Assembly: GCA_016183425.1 (NCBI GenBank)
Contig: JACPEP010000048.1
Location: forward strand, 1-62,803
Reading direction: 5' to 3'
Origin: Chloroflexota bacterium
Lineage (GTDB): Bacteria > Chloroflexota > Dehalococcoidia > JACPEP01
Length of the DNA stretch: 62,803 bases
The position numbers were made by a program, and so were the translations under genes. Below the pieces are notes generated by a model. The model made no database searches. It had not been told where the DNA came from and worked only from the letters and a program-made list of their open reading frames with translations. Shown here piece by piece: positions 1-8,188 of this stretch (position 1 is the first letter of the stretch; every line of letters begins with the position of its first letter).

Positions 1-124
1 CAGGCTCGTCACCCACAACCGTTATTTCCCGTCGGTCGAGGAACTCAAAATGGCTCTGATTTCTCATTTTACGAAATGGGCGCAACCAAACAACCCTCTC
101 AAAATATTATGCGCAAACATTTAA
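1..124 (+). pseudogene. C-terminal end of a DDE (IS630-like) transposase, cut by the window edge
   Basis: Reading from base 2 gives about 40 codons ending at a TAA (122-124). The peptide contains V-T-H-N-R-Y-F followed by an L-K-x-A-L helix and ends in L-C-A-N-I, which resembles the C-terminal tail of IS630-family transposases. The rest lies outside the window, so it may be an intact insertion sequence or a remnant. It marks a possible mobile boundary just upstream of the catabolic locus. The family call is from a short tail only and is moderately uncertain. Confidence 0.5.
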
Positions 125-225
125 GACGTTTCATATAGAAGCTGGCCAAGAGCACGATTTTAATGGTCTCATGGCCGGAAAGGACGGGGCAACCTCTGGC
201 CATGAGATCAATGGAGGAACAACCG

Positions 226-1598
226 ATGGCAAAAGACCTGCCCGGCTTCATCACTGAGATAAAGGAAACCTTCCCCCAGGAAATTCTGGAGATTCACAGG
301 CCGGTGGATCCCAACAACTTCGATGTTTCGGCCATCCTCCAGCACCTGGAGAACAAGGGCCAGTTTCCTATGGTGCTTTTCCATGCCCCGAAGAACCTGC
401 GAGGAGAGGCGTCGTCCTTCCCTGTCGTCGTCAACCTCTTCGCCCAGCGGGAGCGTTCGGCCATCGCCCTGGGGTTTCCCCCAGAGCAGAGCCAAATGCC
501 CTTGAGTCTGGAATTTGCCCGTCGGGAGCAATTGCGCTTGATGCCCCAGGTTGTCTCTCCCTTAGAGGCACCGGTGAAAGAGGTGGTGGAAATGGGGGAA
601 GACGCCGATGTGCGTAAGTTCCCTGGCGTGCGACAGCACCACATGAACCTGGGGGCCTATTTCACTATGCTGGTGGTGGTGAAGGACCCAGATGAGGGCT
701 TCTATGAGGCTTCTTTCATCAAAACCTACCCTAAAGCCCCTCGCAGAATGGGTATTTCCGTCACCTCCCCCCATGTGAGCCGAATACGCCAAAAGTACGA
801 GGCCCGGGGCCTCCCCACCCCCATCATCAACATCCTGGGCCACCACCCTGCCTTCTCTTTGGGCACTCTAAGCGCCACCCCCTTCGGCAACAACGACTAC
901 GAGACCATCGGCGCCTTCATGGGCGAGCCGCTGCGCCTGGTGGCCTCAGAAACCTGGGGCGACGACTTTCTGGTGCCCGCCGATGCCGAGATTGTCATTG
1001 AAGGGGAGCTGGAGCTCGGCGTCATGGAGATCCTCCAGCCCTACGGTGAGGTGACCCGCCACTACCAGCCCCAATCTCTGAAGCCGGTAATGAGGGTCAC
1101 CAGCATCACCCATCGCCGTCACGCTATCATGGAGGATGTCTTCTGCGGCCACGTGGGCCACTGGATCCTGGGCGCTATCCCCAAGGAAGGAAGCGTTTAC
1201 AACTCCGTCCGCAAAAAATTCGCCGACGTCACTGCCGTGCACATACCCAACTCGGGGTGCGGACGTCTATCCTGCTACGTAGCTATAAAGAAGAGCCACG
1301 AGGGAGAGCCCAAGTGGGTAGCCCTGGAGACTCTGACAGTGAACCGGGAGTTCCAGTGGGTAGTGGTAGTCGATGACTTCATAGATGTCTTCAACGAGCA
1401 GGACGTAATGTGGGCTTTTTTCACCACGGTAGACCCCAGCCGAGACATAACGGTGATCGAGAACATCGTCCCCACGCCTCCTCCGGTAACAGCAAGATCA
1501 TCGTCGATGCCACCATCCCCCTGGATCGCACTTTCCCGGAGCCCATCAAGGTGCCGGAGGAGGCCATGAGCCGGGTGCGCCTGGAGGACTATTTGTGA
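226..1598 (+). CDS. UbiD-family (prenylated-FMN) decarboxylase, with an apparent frameshift near the 3' end
   Basis: UbiD enzymes (de)carboxylate aromatic or unsaturated acids with prenylated FMN in the cytoplasm. The protein has the family's I-E-G-E...P-Y-G-E-x-T segment (about residues 260-285) and the F-G-N-N-D-Y and G-H-W-I-L-G blocks. ATG 226 is preferred to ATG 163 because GGAGG (213-217) lies eight bases upstream. The first frame carries about 416 codons, then runs into a stop at 1569 as low-complexity sequence. A typical UbiD ending (N-S-K-I-I-V-D-A-T...L-E-D-Y-L) continues in the next frame to 1598. The switch falls at a C4 run (1470-1473) and one extra C would restore a 457-residue protein of normal length. 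It could be an assembly error, a phase-variable tract or a pseudogene. No UbiX flavin prenyltransferase is visible nearby. Confidence 0.85.
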
Positions 1599-1721
1599 GC
1601 GACGCAAGGGGTGTGTCTGGACTAAGGCGGGGGAGGTGATACGGGACGAAAGAGAAAGCATAAAGACCGACCTTTTACGAGCCCTCGGTATGAGCCGTTG
1701 AAGATTAAGGAGGGAGCAACC

Positions 1722-3395
1722 ATGAAAGAGGAACAAAACTACTGGACTACCTTATTAGCGAGGCGCTTGTCGCGTCGCCGGGCGCTGCAGGCTGGCATTG
1801 GCCTGGGAGGCGCGGCCCTGGTGGGGTGCGCGGCCGCCCCCGCGGCCACCCCTACTCCCACCAAAGCACCGCCTACAGCGCCCACTCCGTCTCCACGGCC
1901 GGCAGCCAGCCCCACCCCCGTGGCGAAACAGCTAGACAAGCTGGTGGCCGCTTTTGTCCGGGATTTGGCAACCCTGGACCCCGCCGTTTCAGCGAGGCAG
2001 AGCGAGGCCATGGGCTTCTTCCCCAATCTCTTCGATGCCTTGGTTATCATGAACCGAGACATGAAGCCATCTCCTAACCTCGCTTTGTCCTGGGAGAACC
2101 CAGACGACACCACCTTTCTGTTTAAGCTGAGGCCGGGGGTGAAATTCCACAACGGTGAGGACCTGGACGCTACCGTGGTCGTGGCCCACATAGGACGGAT
2201 ACGAGATCCAAAAACAAAGTCCGGCATTACCCAGCTCATTTCCAGTTTGAAAAGTGAGGAGGCGGTGGACAGCCAGACCTTACGCCTTGTCGCTAAAGCC
2301 CCCGACCCCTTACTAGTTCGTACCTTGAGCGATATCTATATAACGCCCAAAAAGTACAGCCAGGAAAGCCCCGACCTGTTGAATACCAAGCCGGTGGGGA
2401 GCGGGCCCTATAAGTTTGTGAAGTGGGTCAAGGACGAGGCTATAGAGCTGGAAGCCTTGCCCAGCCACTTCCGCATGGGCGCGCCTCGGGTCAAAACATT
2501 CGTGGAAAGCGTCGTGCCCGCGGCGGCGGGGCGGGTGGCGGCCTTCACCACCGGTGCTGCGGATGTTATCTATAATATCCCCTATGAGGATATTCCTCGT
2601 ATCAAGCAAAATCCCGATCTTGAGGTCAAGTTTGTCCAGTCCACCAGCAACCCCGCCATCATGATGAGCATGTTCAAAGAGGGGCCGCTGCAAGATAAGC
2701 GGGTCCGCCAGGCTATGAACTATGCCGTAGACAAAGGCGCCATAACCAAAGACCTTCTTCAAGGCTACAGCAAGCCGATGCCCGTCGTCGTCAACTCTAT
2801 ATGTTTCGGCTACGATGCGACAATAAAGCCCTATCCCTACGACCCCAAGAAGGCGAAGGAATTGCTGGCGGCGGCGGGGTACGCCAACGGGTTCGAAGTT
2901 AATTTTTATCTGCCTGATAGCACGTATCCTAAGTATAGAGAATACAATCAAGCAGTGGCCAACTATCTGGGAGAAATAGGAATAAAGGCTTCCATACGAC
3001 CGGTGCCCGGAACTCATAGCGCCTTCGTGCGTGACCTGCGTGAGAAGGACCAAGGCCCCGATGGCCTCGTCCATTACTCTGCAAGCTGTGGCGCTGAGGT
3101 GGATGCCTACGGCGTCCTCGTCAACTACGAGGAATGGGATGCGAAGTCGAGGCTGGGCAACGGCATGTACTGGTCCAACCCTGAGCTGGACAAGGCGTTG
3201 AAGGATGCTCGGGCAACGCTGGATGAAAAGCGACGCACGGAGTTGTACAGCAAGGCCCTGCGCATCATCTACGACGAGGCCTATGCCATATTTCTTTTTG
3301 ACATCCCCGACATTTGGGGCTACAACAAGAAGAAACTGAAGGCCATCTATCCCAGAACCTCCCGCCTCCACGCCTGGGACGTGGAGCCAGCCTGA
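1722..3395 (+). CDS. ABC transporter solute-binding lipoprotein, family 5 (peptide/opine/nickel type)
   Basis: A 557-residue extracytoplasmic binding protein that would deliver a solute to an ABC importer. A twin-arginine-like S-R-R-R is followed by a hydrophobic stretch and an L-V-G-C lipobox (cysteine near residue 34), then a Pro/Thr/Ala-rich linker and the SBP_bac_5 fold (R-P-G-V-K-F-H-N-G-E signature near residue 140; R-Q-A-M-N-Y-A-V-D-K near 330). ATG 1722 follows AAGGAGGGAGCAACC. No permease or ATPase gene is in the window, so it is an orphan here. It lies between a decarboxylase and an amidase gene, so the cargo may be the compound degraded by this locus. The ligand cannot be read from sequence. 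Confidence 0.9.
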   Translation: MKEEQNYWTTLLARRLSRRRALQAGIGLGGAALVGCAAAPAATPTPTKAPPTAPTPSPRPAASPTPVAKQLDKLVAAFVRDLATLDPAVSARQSEAMGFFPNLFDALVIMNRDMKPSPNLALSWENPDDTTFLFKLRPGVKFHNGEDLDATVVVAHIGRIRDPKTKSGITQLISSLKSEEAVDSQTLRLVAKAPDPLLVRTLSDIYITPKKYSQESPDLLNTKPVGSGPYKFVKWVKDEAIELEALPSHFRMGAPRVKTFVESVVPAAAGRVAAFTTGAADVIYNIPYEDIPRIKQNPDLEVKFVQSTSNPAIMMSMFKEGPLQDKRVRQAMNYAVDKGAITKDLLQGYSKPMPVVVNSICFGYDATIKPYPYDPKKAKELLAAAGYANGFEVNFYLPDSTYPKYREYNQAVANYLGEIGIKASIRPVPGTHSAFVRDLREKDQGPDGLVHYSASCGAEVDAYGVLVNYEEWDAKSRLGNGMYWSNPELDKALKDARATLDEKRRTELYSKALRIIYDEAYAIFLFDIPDIWGYNKKKLKAIYPRTSRLHAWDVEPA

Positions 3396-3520
3396 CCCGA
3401 GGTCGATAGGTATGAAAGGAGGCAGGGCAGGATTCGTAAAGAATTAGGAAAAGGTGGCCAGCAATTGGAGGGCGGTCCGGACTACAAAGGGTAATCTGGT
3501 TTCTTCTTCAGGAGGGTAGT

Positions 3521-4243
3521 ATGGCTATTTGGGACGATGTTATCACCGAGAGAGACAGAATGGTTTACGAGAAGGCCGGCTGGGGGCAGAGGGTTGGTTT
3601 TGGAACCAAACCCGCCCTGCTGATAATTGATGTCAATTATAACTTCGTCGGCGACCGGCCGGAGCCCATCTTGAACCTTATCGAAAGATTCAAGAGTAGC
3701 TGTGGCGAAGAGGGCTGGGAGGCCGTTAAAGAGATCCAGGGCCTTCTACCAGCGGTCCGAGAGACCGCAATCCCCATCATCTACAGCACTAACGATTTAC
3801 GGGCTCGTTCCTTCCCCCGGCAATGGCCGAGCAAGAATCGGCGCAGCACAGAACGCAGCCAGCCACCCCCGGGGCGAGAAGGCACGGATATCGTGGATGA
3901 GATCGCTCCCCAGGAAGGGGACATCGTTATTTACAAGGCCAAGCCCAGCGTTTTTTTCGCCACTCCTTTGATGACCTACCTCAATTACTTTGATGTAGAT
4001 ACGCTGCTGGTCTGCGGTTGTACCACCAGTGGCTGTGTCCGAGCCACCGTCATTGAAGCCTTTTCTTATGAATTCAGAGTGGCGGTCATCCAGGAGTGCA
4101 CCTTTGACCGGGCACAGGTTAGCCATAAGATCAACCTTTTTGATATGAATGCCAAATACGCCGATGTCGTCTCGGTAGCGGAGGTAGAAAGGTACCTGGC
4201 GGGTCTGCGAGGTAGGGTGAAGGCAAAAGTGAGCAGTAGTTAA
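3521..4243 (+). CDS. isochorismatase-fold cysteine hydrolase (amidase type)
   Basis: A 240-residue member of the isochorismatase/N-carbamoylsarcosine amidase family. The Asp-Lys-Cys triad is visible: D37 in L-L-I-I-D-V-N, K141 in K-P-S-V-F, and C172 in T-T-S-G-C-V-R-A. Relatives hydrolyse amides such as nicotinamide, maleamate, N-carbamoylsarcosine or biuret. A cytoplasmic amidase that releases ammonia fits the surrounding catabolic genes. The start has AGGAGGG seven bases upstream. The gene is followed at once by the first aldolase-fold gene (the stop at 4243 adjoins its ribosome-binding site), suggesting one transcript. The substrate is not determined; maleamate-type cleavage is only one possibility suggested by the two Mo hydroxylases downstream. 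Confidence 0.88.
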   Translation: MAIWDDVITERDRMVYEKAGWGQRVGFGTKPALLIIDVNYNFVGDRPEPILNLIERFKSSCGEEGWEAVKEIQGLLPAVRETAIPIIYSTNDLRARSFPRQWPSKNRRSTERSQPPPGREGTDIVDEIAPQEGDIVIYKAKPSVFFATPLMTYLNYFDVDTLLVCGCTTSGCVRATVIEAFSYEFRVAVIQECTFDRAQVSHKINLFDMNAKYADVVSVAEVERYLAGLRGRVKAKVSSS

Positions 4244-4257
4244 TGAAAGGAGACAGA

Positions 4258-4986
4258 ATGGCTGCCGAAGGCATCCAGGAAGTCAAAGAGAAGTTAGCCC
4301 TGGCCCTAAGGATTCTGGTGAACGAGGGTGTCATTGAGAACTCGGGGCATCCCAGTTTCCGTCTTCCCGGCACAGAACAAGTCTGCATCCTGGGCCACAT
4401 CCATGAACACGGTGGTGTGCTGGGCAAAGCCACCGCGGAGGACTTCGTCGTTGTCGACTTGGACGGGAAGGTAGTGGAGGGGAAACATGAGCCCGTAGGA
4501 GAAATCGGTCTGCACACCGAGATCTATCGCGCCCGTAGGGATGTGGCTGCCATCATCCACTCCCATCCCCCAACGGTGATCGCGTTGAGCATCGCTGGTA
4601 TACGGGTGCTGCCCGTTTGGTTGAACTGGACCAACTCCTCCGAAGCGGTGCCCATGTTTAGCTCTTCCCGCCAGATCAGAAGCAAGGCCGATGGCCAGGA
4701 GTTGGCAGGGGTTTTGGGTATGAGGGATGCGGTAGTGCTAAAGGGACACGGAGCGGTGACGGTGGGCACCAGTATCGAGCAGGCTTGCGTGGTGACCTTG
4801 ACCCTGGAGAAAACCGCCAAGCTGCAGTTCATGGCCGCTCAGTTCGGCCAACCCCAGCCCCTTTCTGCCCAGGATCTGGCGACCTATGCTAACAAAGGCA
4901 GAGATTCCGAGGAATCCCGGGAACTTTTCTGGAACCTGTATGGGGGAAGATTGGACAAAGGTCTGAGCTACCACTACCTGCGATGA
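4258..4986 (+). CDS. class II aldolase/adducin-fold protein, paralogue 1
   Basis: A 242-residue protein of the fuculose-phosphate aldolase/adducin family, whose members are Zn2+-dependent aldolases, epimerases and some decarboxylases. The metal histidines are present (H-S-H at about residues 99-101, and the histidine of L-K-G-H-G-A-V-T near 162), with the acidic residue in G-E-I-G-L-H-T-E. The loop that is G-N-x-S in sugar-phosphate aldolases reads G-H-P-S-F-R, so a phosphorylated substrate is less likely. ATG 4258 is chosen over ATG 4243 because GAAAGGAGA lies between them. It is the first of three paralogues in the same orientation; together they may act on successive carboxylated intermediates or form a hetero-oligomer. 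Confidence 0.88.
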   Translation: MAAEGIQEVKEKLALALRILVNEGVIENSGHPSFRLPGTEQVCILGHIHEHGGVLGKATAEDFVVVDLDGKVVEGKHEPVGEIGLHTEIYRARRDVAAIIHSHPPTVIALSIAGIRVLPVWLNWTNSSEAVPMFSSSRQIRSKADGQELAGVLGMRDAVVLKGHGAVTVGTSIEQACVVTLTLEKTAKLQFMAAQFGQPQPLSAQDLATYANKGRDSEESRELFWNLYGGRLDKGLSYHYLR

Positions 4987-5233
4987 CCCCCGGACATCTA
5001 TCCGATTGGATGTTGTCCAGGGTGGCTAGGTTGAGGTCACATAGGTCTGGACTGCTGTGAAAACAACTGTCACCCTGATCCGCCTCAGGCGGAGAAGGGT
5101 CTCGGCCCACGTGTGTCGAGATTCTTCGTCTCCCCGCCATAGGCGGGGCTCAGAATGACATTTTTCAGCCTGATGAACTGTTTGAATTAGAATAATCCAT
5201 CCCCCGAGGCCGCTAGACATGAAAGGAAATTAG
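4987..5233. repeat. intergenic region of short dispersed palindromes
   Basis: No gene is visible. The stretch holds a perfect 14-base palindrome TCCGCCTCAGGCGGA-type element near 5081-5095, another of form CCCCGCCATAGGCGGGG near 5132-5148, and the motif GATTCTTCG...CTCAGAATGACA (5121-5161). Related copies occur at about 6140-6235 and 62577-62665. These look like members of a genome-wide dispersed repeat family. Confidence 0.7.
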
Positions 5234-5947
5234 ATGGTGACGGAAGACATTCAAGAGATCAAAGAGAAGCTAGCTCGAGCTCTCCGCATCCTGGTAAACG
5301 AGGGGATCATCGAGAATGCGGGGCATCCCAGTCAGCGTCTGGCCGATGGCCGCATCTGTATCGTGGGTCACATCCATGAAAGGGCAGGCGTCTTGGGCCA
5401 GGCCACCCCTCAAGACTTCGTCATCGTGGACGCTGATGGCAACCTTCTGGAAGGAGACCACGAGCCGCCGGGGGAGGTGGCCCTGCATACCGAGGTTTAT
5501 CGGGCGCGACCGGAAATCGTCTCTGTGGTCCACACTCATCCTACGGCCGTCATCGCCCTGAGCATCGCTGGCCAAACAGTATTGCCCGTCTGGCTGTATG
5601 CCACCGTTTTTGCTCCCAGCGTCCCCGTCTTCCCCTCCGGGTGCCAGATCAACACGCCGGACTTGGGCCGATGGATGGTGGAGGTGATGGGGGACCGAGC
5701 GGCGGTGGTATTGAAGGGCCACGGCGCCGTCACTGCGGGCACCAGTATCGAGCATGCCTGCACACTGTCCCTCAACCTGGAGAAGACGGCGCGGCTTCAG
5801 CTTGCGGCGGCCCCTCTGCTTCCACCAGGAGCGCAACCCCATTCTCTCTCCACTGCCGACCTGGCTGGCTACACAAATATGGGTGCCGACAGCGAAGAGT
5901 CTCGCCTCCGTTTCTGGGCCTACTACGGAGGAAGGCTACCCAAGTAG
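5234..5947 (+). CDS. class II aldolase/adducin-fold protein, paralogue 2
   Basis: A 237-residue paralogue of the gene at 4258, clearly alike throughout (N-E-G-I-I-E-N-A-G-H-P-S start; V-L-P-V-W-L centre; S-E-E-S-R end). Zn-ligand candidates are kept: H-T-H near residue 98-100 and the histidine in L-K-G-H-G-A-V-T. The G-H-P-S-Q-R loop again replaces G-N-x-S. The preceding GAAAGGAAA is a fair ribosome-binding site. It is separated from paralogue 1 by about 250 bases of repeats, so the array probably arose by tandem duplication followed by repeat insertion. Substrate unknown. Confidence 0.88.
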   Translation: MVTEDIQEIKEKLARALRILVNEGIIENAGHPSQRLADGRICIVGHIHERAGVLGQATPQDFVIVDADGNLLEGDHEPPGEVALHTEVYRARPEIVSVVHTHPTAVIALSIAGQTVLPVWLYATVFAPSVPVFPSGCQINTPDLGRWMVEVMGDRAAVVLKGHGAVTAGTSIEHACTLSLNLEKTARLQLAAAPLLPPGAQPHSLSTADLAGYTNMGADSEESRLRFWAYYGGRLPK

Positions 5948-6470
5948 TAGTGATGTCATGGCTATGAAAATGCCCTCACCCCCTCTGTCCCCCTCTCCCG
6001 CGCCGCGGGAGAGGGGGAAGAATTGTGAATCAGGGGGATACCCCCTGAAACCCCTGCCAAAGGGGCTTCGCCCCTCTGGACTCCCCTCATTTTCATCAAT
6101 CGTGGTGTCCTATGCAAGTAGGACATGGACGATTCTGAGAAGGCCCCCGCCAGAGGCGGGGGACGACGAAGAATCTGGAGATTCTTCTCCGCCGCTGACG
6201 GATCAGAATCAGTCATCCGCCTCAGGCGGACCACGGAGTATGAAAATGCCTCTCAGCCCTCATCCCCTTAGTCCCCTTCTCCCCGAGGGAGAAGGGGAGA
6301 TGGATGATATTTGGGGGTGTCCATCCAAACCCCCGCCAGGGGGCAAAGCCCCCTGGACCCCCAGAGAGGATATCGTGGCATCTCCCTCGGGCAGTCGCCG
6401 GAGCGGTATTTTCATAGCAATAACACGACCTGACAAATAAACACCCTCATATTGTAAAAGGAGGAGCTAA
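5948..6470. repeat. 523-base intergenic block of dispersed repeat elements
   Basis: No gene is supported here. Two composite units are visible: a C-rich element with a CTCCCGCGCCGCGGGAG palindrome (about 5993-6015) and an AAGGGGCTTCGCCCCT hairpin (about 6058-6075), and a second with CTTCTCCCCGAGGGAGAAG (about 6278-6297) and a GGGGGCAAAGCCCCC hairpin (about 6340-6355). Between them lie GCCCCCGCCAGAGGCGGGGG (about 6145-6165) and TCCGCCTCAGGCGGA (about 6220-6235). Similar units recur at 10913-10990, 31850-31950 and 62400-62530. An open reading frame crosses the block but is an artefact of the repeats. Confidence 0.75.
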
Positions 6471-7178
6471 ATGGCTGACAAAGAGACCCAGGAAATCAAG
6501 GAGAGGGTAGCTCAGGCGATACGCATCATAGTCAATGAAGGGCTCATCGAGTGGTCGGGGCACCTCAGCGCCCGAATCCCAGGTACTCGTCACTTCTGCG
6601 TTTTGGGGCACCTCCATGAGGAGGGCCGTAGCCTGGAGGAAACCACCGCCGAGGACATCGTTACCGTGGATCTGGACGGCAAGCTGGTAGAGGGCGGCCA
6701 CGAGCCTCCGGGAGAGGTATCCATCCACACCGAGCTGTATAAGGCTCGGAGCGACATTAGCTCGGTGCTCCACACCCATGCGCCGGCGGCTACCGCCTTG
6801 GGTGTTTCCGGCGCGGCGCTGCTCCCCCTGAACATTTCCTACGGCCTTATGTTCGCCGATGGAGTACCCGTATTTCCATCGGCCTGTCAAATCAACACCC
6901 CAGAGGTGGGTCAGGAGCTGGCTAAGGTGCTGGGCAACAAAAACGCCGCTTTAATGAAGGGCCACGGCACGGTGAGCGTGGGCACCAGCATCGAGCACTG
7001 CTGCAGTGTCTCCCTGTTCTTAGAGAAGGCGGCCCGATTCCAGCTCATGGCTACCCAGTTCGGCGAACCTCAGCCCATTTCGGCGGTGGACCTGGCCCGC
7101 TATGCGGGGAGAAAATGGGATTCCGAGGAATCTCGCCAGCGCTTCTGGGCTTTCTATGGCGGCAGGCTACCCAAATAA
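6471..7178 (+). CDS. class II aldolase/adducin-fold protein, paralogue 3
   Basis: A 235-residue third paralogue. It keeps H-T-H (about residues 101-103), the histidine of M-K-G-H-G-T-V-S and the G-E-V-S-I-H-T-E acidic residue. Its loop reads G-H-L-S-A-R. It is more divergent from paralogues 1 and 2 than they are from each other: the central V-L-P-V-W-L block is L-L-P-L-N-I. AAAAGGAGG lies nine bases before ATG 6471. The C-terminal S-E-E-S-R-x-R-F-W-A-x-Y-G-G-R-L-P-K matches paralogue 2. It is probably co-transcribed with the zinc ribbon and cyclase genes that follow. Decarboxylase relatives exist in pyridine-dicarboxylate catabolism, which would suit this locus, but that is inference. Confidence 0.88.
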   Translation: MADKETQEIKERVAQAIRIIVNEGLIEWSGHLSARIPGTRHFCVLGHLHEEGRSLEETTAEDIVTVDLDGKLVEGGHEPPGEVSIHTELYKARSDISSVLHTHAPAATALGVSGAALLPLNISYGLMFADGVPVFPSACQINTPEVGQELAKVLGNKNAALMKGHGTVSVGTSIEHCCSVSLFLEKAARFQLMATQFGEPQPISAVDLARYAGRKWDSEESRQRFWAFYGGRLPK

Positions 7179-7242
7179 CTCCCCTTATGGGGTTATCTTT
7201 GAAAGGGGTACGAAGGAAACTGCAAGGAGAAGGAGGTGCAAG

Positions 7243-7398
7243 ATGGAGAGAATATTCTATGTCCGTTGCCCCAGTTGCCAGGGACGCTTCTGCTGTAGCT
7301 ACGAGCTGCGCTTCGCTACTGTGGAACTGGTCTGCCCCTTCTGTAAGGGGAGTTTCCCGGTTACTGAGAGCCCGGAGATCGACGACCGCTGGCGCTAG
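7243..7398 (+). CDS. small zinc-ribbon protein
   Basis: A 51-residue protein with two C-P-x-C knuckles, C-P-S-C near residues 9-12 and C-P-F-C near 31-34, plus an extra C-C pair at about 17-18. It most likely binds one Zn2+ as a rubredoxin-like or zinc-ribbon knuckle. AGGAGGTGCAAG precedes ATG 7243. It sits between the third aldolase-fold gene and the cyclase gene with short gaps, so it probably shares their transcript and may be a small subunit or metal chaperone for one of the neighbouring enzymes. No specific family was recognised. Confidence 0.75.
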   Translation: MERIFYVRCPSCQGRFCCSYELRFATVELVCPFCKGSFPVTESPEIDDRWR

Positions 7399-7445
7399 GG
7401 AGCGGAAGGAAGAAGAGGTTTAGCTGAGCAGGAGGAAACGCGGGA

Positions 7446-8153
7446 ATGAAGATCATCGACATCACCATGCCTCTTTACAACGGGGTGCCCACCGGTCGCG
7501 AGCACACCTTCTTTCAAAATCATCCTTTGTGGCCCGAGGCGTTCAAGATGGAGGAAACCCGCTCCTATGAGCAGCACGGCGTCCAATCCTTCGTCTATAC
7601 CATGTTCATGGAGCCGGCCACCCGCTTCATCGTCCCCTCCTACCGCAAAGAGTATCGGGATGGTCCGCGGCTGCACAACATGGATTTGTCTCGTGTCGTC
7701 CTGCGGGATATGGTGGTCGTCGATACGCCCAAAGGGGACGACGAGATTTTGGAGGCAGATGAGCTAGAGGCTGCCTTCCGTAAGGCTCCCGTGCAAAGGG
7801 CAGACGCCCTCCTCATTCGCTCCGGCTGGGGGGACAACGAACGCTACTTCAAGATGGGCTATGACTATAAGCTCCGCGGCCCTCATTTCAACGATGCCAG
7901 CGTTAACCGGCTGCTGGATCTCATGGCTGAGAATGGGAGCGATCTCTGGCTCTATGATATGTCAGATATGCGAGGGGTGGATAAGCGCACCGGTGTGGCC
8001 GGTGGCTTCGCCATCAGAGCCGGTATCATGGCGGTGGGCGGTGTGGTCAACTGCGGTGCCATCACCCAGACCAGAGCCAAGCTCATCGTCCTGCCCCTCA
8101 AAATTCAAGGGGCGAGTATGGCCCCTTGCCGGGCGGTGGTCATCGAGGAGTAG
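7446..8153 (+). CDS. cyclase-family (kynurenine formamidase-like) protein lacking the metal motif
   Basis: A 235-residue protein with the overall pattern of the cyclase family: I-D-I-T-M-P-L start, a G-W-G-D-N-E block near residue 130, and a terminal K-I-Q-G-A-S-M-A-P-x-R-A-V. Active members hydrolyse N-formyl or related amides and bind metal through H-x-G-T-H-x-D-x-P-x-H. The aligned segment here, E56 to Y66, reads E-P-A-T-R-F-I-V-P-S-Y, so all three histidines and the aspartate are changed. It may be catalytically altered, metal-free or a structural partner. GAGGAAACGCGGGA precedes the ATG. It is the last gene before the first Mo hydroxylase (36-base gap). Confidence 0.78.
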   Translation: MKIIDITMPLYNGVPTGREHTFFQNHPLWPEAFKMEETRSYEQHGVQSFVYTMFMEPATRFIVPSYRKEYRDGPRLHNMDLSRVVLRDMVVVDTPKGDDEILEADELEAAFRKAPVQRADALLIRSGWGDNERYFKMGYDYKLRGPHFNDASVNRLLDLMAENGSDLWLYDMSDMRGVDKRTGVAGGFAIRAGIMAVGGVVNCGAITQTRAKLIVLPLKIQGASMAPCRAVVIEE

Positions 8154-8188
8154 CTCGCTATCTAAGAAAGGCTATAAAGAAGGAAAAC

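Noticed and set aside
163-225. Longer UbiD start at base 163
   Set aside because: There is no ribosome-binding site, and the added residues are not family-like; GGAGG precedes ATG 226.
5754-6440. A 228-codon + strand reading frame crossing the gap between aldolase-fold genes 2 and 3
   Set aside because: Its first part is the wrong frame of the second aldolase-fold gene and the rest translates dispersed repeats into low-complexity Pro/Ser/Arg sequence; no ribosome-binding site or family resemblance.
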